A stretch of 64,000 nucleotides of DNA, from NCBI GenBank assembly GCA_964476595.1, contig CAYZCL010000146.1:1-64000 (forward strand), in the 5' to 3' direction. Source of the stretch: JALSRD01 sp964476595 (GTDB lineage Bacteria; Desulfobacterota; Desulfobacteria; Desulfobacterales; JALSRD01). This document shows, piece after piece, positions 62,907 through 64,000 of the stretch (its first letter is position 1; each line of letters starts with the position of its first letter). A model generated the notes under the pieces. That model saw only the letters and a program-made list of their open reading frames with translations, searched no databases and was not told the origin of the DNA. The position numbers were made by a program, and so were the translations under genes.

Positions 62907-64000
62907 TCAATTGCCCGACGTCAGCCCGAACGCCTCCGCACAGGCCCTCTTTCCGTCGGCCGGCAGTTTGTTGTAGATCAGCCACTGGAACGGAACGGTG
63001 ATGGCGCTGGTAATGAACCGCACGGCGGTTCCCAGGATGTCGCCGGTCTTGATGTCCACATTGAAATCGGTAAAAGGCCCGTTAATTTCCAGGGGCGTGG
63101 CCAGGTTGAAGAACTGGGGCTTCTTGGGGTGGGGCACCAGCCGGATGTGGATGTTGCGCTTGCGGAAATCGATCCTGCCCCTGCCCGTGACCCGCACCTT
63201 GGTGGTGTCCACCATGATCATGTCGGGTTTCATGATCCCGTCCTGCATGTCGAAGCGGGCCACCAGGCAGTTGACTTTCGATTTCTTCCCCCGGGTCAGA
63301 ATCGGCAAGACAGCGGTCACCAGGCTGGCGGCCCACAGGTCGAAAACGCCCGTTTCGAGTTTCTGCGGGGCGACCCCGAAGTTGAAGTGCCCGCTGGCGT
63401 GCCGGATCAGGTCGGCCGGGTTCTTGGCCCGCGACGCGAGGGACACATCCAGGTAGAGCCACCCCTTCATGTCGCTGTGCGGATCGATGTGACGGGCCAG
63501 CACGCCGTAATCCAAGCGATCGATCTGCACCCCGATCTCGGCACTCGTTTCCGCATCGGTGACCGCCACGGCCCCGGTGATCTCCACCAGGCCGCCGGGG
63601 ATGTCGATGCGCAGCGGGTCCACCGTGTAGCGCCCGTCGCGGAGGCGCACCATCAGCGACCCGCTGCCCAGCCTGTCCGCGCCCGACAGCACCTCCCGGA
63701 CTTTCACGGTCAGGCGCCCGTTGGCCTTCCGGGCGATCTCCGGGCTCAGCAGGCTCCTGAGCCTGGTCACGGTGCCGCCTTCGCCCTGCCGGGGGGCCGC
63801 CGCGGTTTCGGCGCCGCCCTCGCCGGTTTTTCCCGGCCCGGCGCCGGTACCGGGGAAGGTGTCCTGGAGCAGGGACCAGCCCCGGAGTTTGAAATCGTCG
63901 AGCCGGATGCTGTCGGCCGTGAACCCCGCGTCCACGCGCACGGGCCAGGCGATTTTGCCGTCCCGGGTTTTGAGAATCTTCGTGACGATTTTTCCCTGCA
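62907..64000 (-). CDS. AsmA-like protein, C-terminal part
   Basis: The frame runs off the right edge; about 364 residues are visible, ending in TGA at 62907-62909. The repetitive beta pattern (GRLTVKVREVLSGADRLGSGSLMVRLRDGRYTVDPLRI, DIKTGDILGTAVRFITSAITV) and the terminal block match AsmA/TamB-like repeat proteins of the cell envelope, thought to carry lipids between membranes. A Gly/Ala-rich stretch around 50 residues into the visible part may be a disordered linker. It converges with the MFS gene. Confidence 0.65.
   Translation of the reverse strand, partial: QGKIVTKILKTRDGKIAWPVRVDAGFTADSIRLDDFKLRGWSLLQDTFPGTGAGPGKTGEGGAETAAAPRQGEGGTVTRLRSLLSPEIARKANGRLTVKVREVLSGADRLGSGSLMVRLRDGRYTVDPLRIDIPGGLVEITGAVAVTDAETSAEIGVQIDRLDYGVLARHIDPHSDMKGWLYLDVSLASRAKNPADLIRHASGHFNFGVAPQKLETGVFDLWAASLVTAVLPILTRGKKSKVNCLVARFDMQDGIMKPDMIMVDTTKVRVTGRGRIDFRKRNIHIRLVPHPKKPQFFNLATPLEINGPFTDFNVDIKTGDILGTAVRFITSAITVPFQWLIYNKLPADGKRACAEAFGLTSGN

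Overview
The window looks like a chromosomal piece of a GC-rich, strictly anaerobic bacterium, most likely a sulfate-reducing Desulfobacterota (Desulfobacterales-like). The reasons are ferredoxin-type 2-oxoacid oxidoreductases (a four-gene POR-type complex and IorAB), an FrhB-type iron-sulfur flavoprotein, and a methylamine methyltransferase operon in which mttB and mtbB each carry one in-frame amber codon at the pyrrolysine position. No pyl genes, tRNA, rRNA, CRISPR array or transposase was seen.

Layout. 1-5.9 kb (+ and -): end of an unknown gene, a PAS-PAS-SpoIIE phosphatase, a U32-like protein, a D-cysteine desulfhydrase-family enzyme and an M20 amidohydrolase. 5.9-11.5 kb (-): a Dpp/Opp-type peptide ABC transporter. 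11.6-16.0 kb (-): a tightly coupled 2-oxoacid oxidoreductase operon with a GltD-ferredoxin fusion subunit. 16.3-17.1 kb: a small zinc-ribbon gene and a decayed Ser/Thr-kinase fragment. 17.1-27.0 kb (-): a hybrid histidine kinase followed by a 2609-residue iterative PKS of enediyne-like architecture with thioesterase domains fused at its C-terminus. 27.4-29.1 kb (+): decayed cyanophycin synthetase and isoaspartyl dipeptidase genes. 29.1-39.3 kb (-): an aminotransferase and a seven-gene run xdhA-xdhB-xdhC-frhB-like-iorA-iorB-MFS.

39.8-47.8 kb (+) is a self-contained module: a TrmB-type regulator, a polar amino acid ABC importer, an MttB-family methyltransferase without pyrrolysine, and separate saccharopine dehydrogenase and lysine-ketoglutarate reductase genes, closed by a terminator. 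Two palindromes with the same half-site, TGTTGYMMCG, and the same spacing lie upstream of the regulator and of the methyltransferase, which suggests one regulon. It is followed by mttB(Pyl)-mtbB(Pyl)-mtbC (47.9-51.6 kb), ending at a strong terminator.

51.8-64 kb (mostly +): PilZ protein, two universal-stress proteins, Nudix protein, deacetylase-family enzyme, cysteine-rich protein, GT-C-like membrane protein, a coupled operon of ATPase-GNAT, GH3-family ligase and MFS exporter, and the C-terminal part of an AsmA-like protein (-).

Together the genes describe an anaerobe feeding on peptides, amino acids, purine- or aldehyde-like compounds and methylated amines, with an orphan polyketide locus. 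UAG is both a normal stop (seven intact genes here) and an internal sense codon (two genes), so amber codons in this genome must be read in context.
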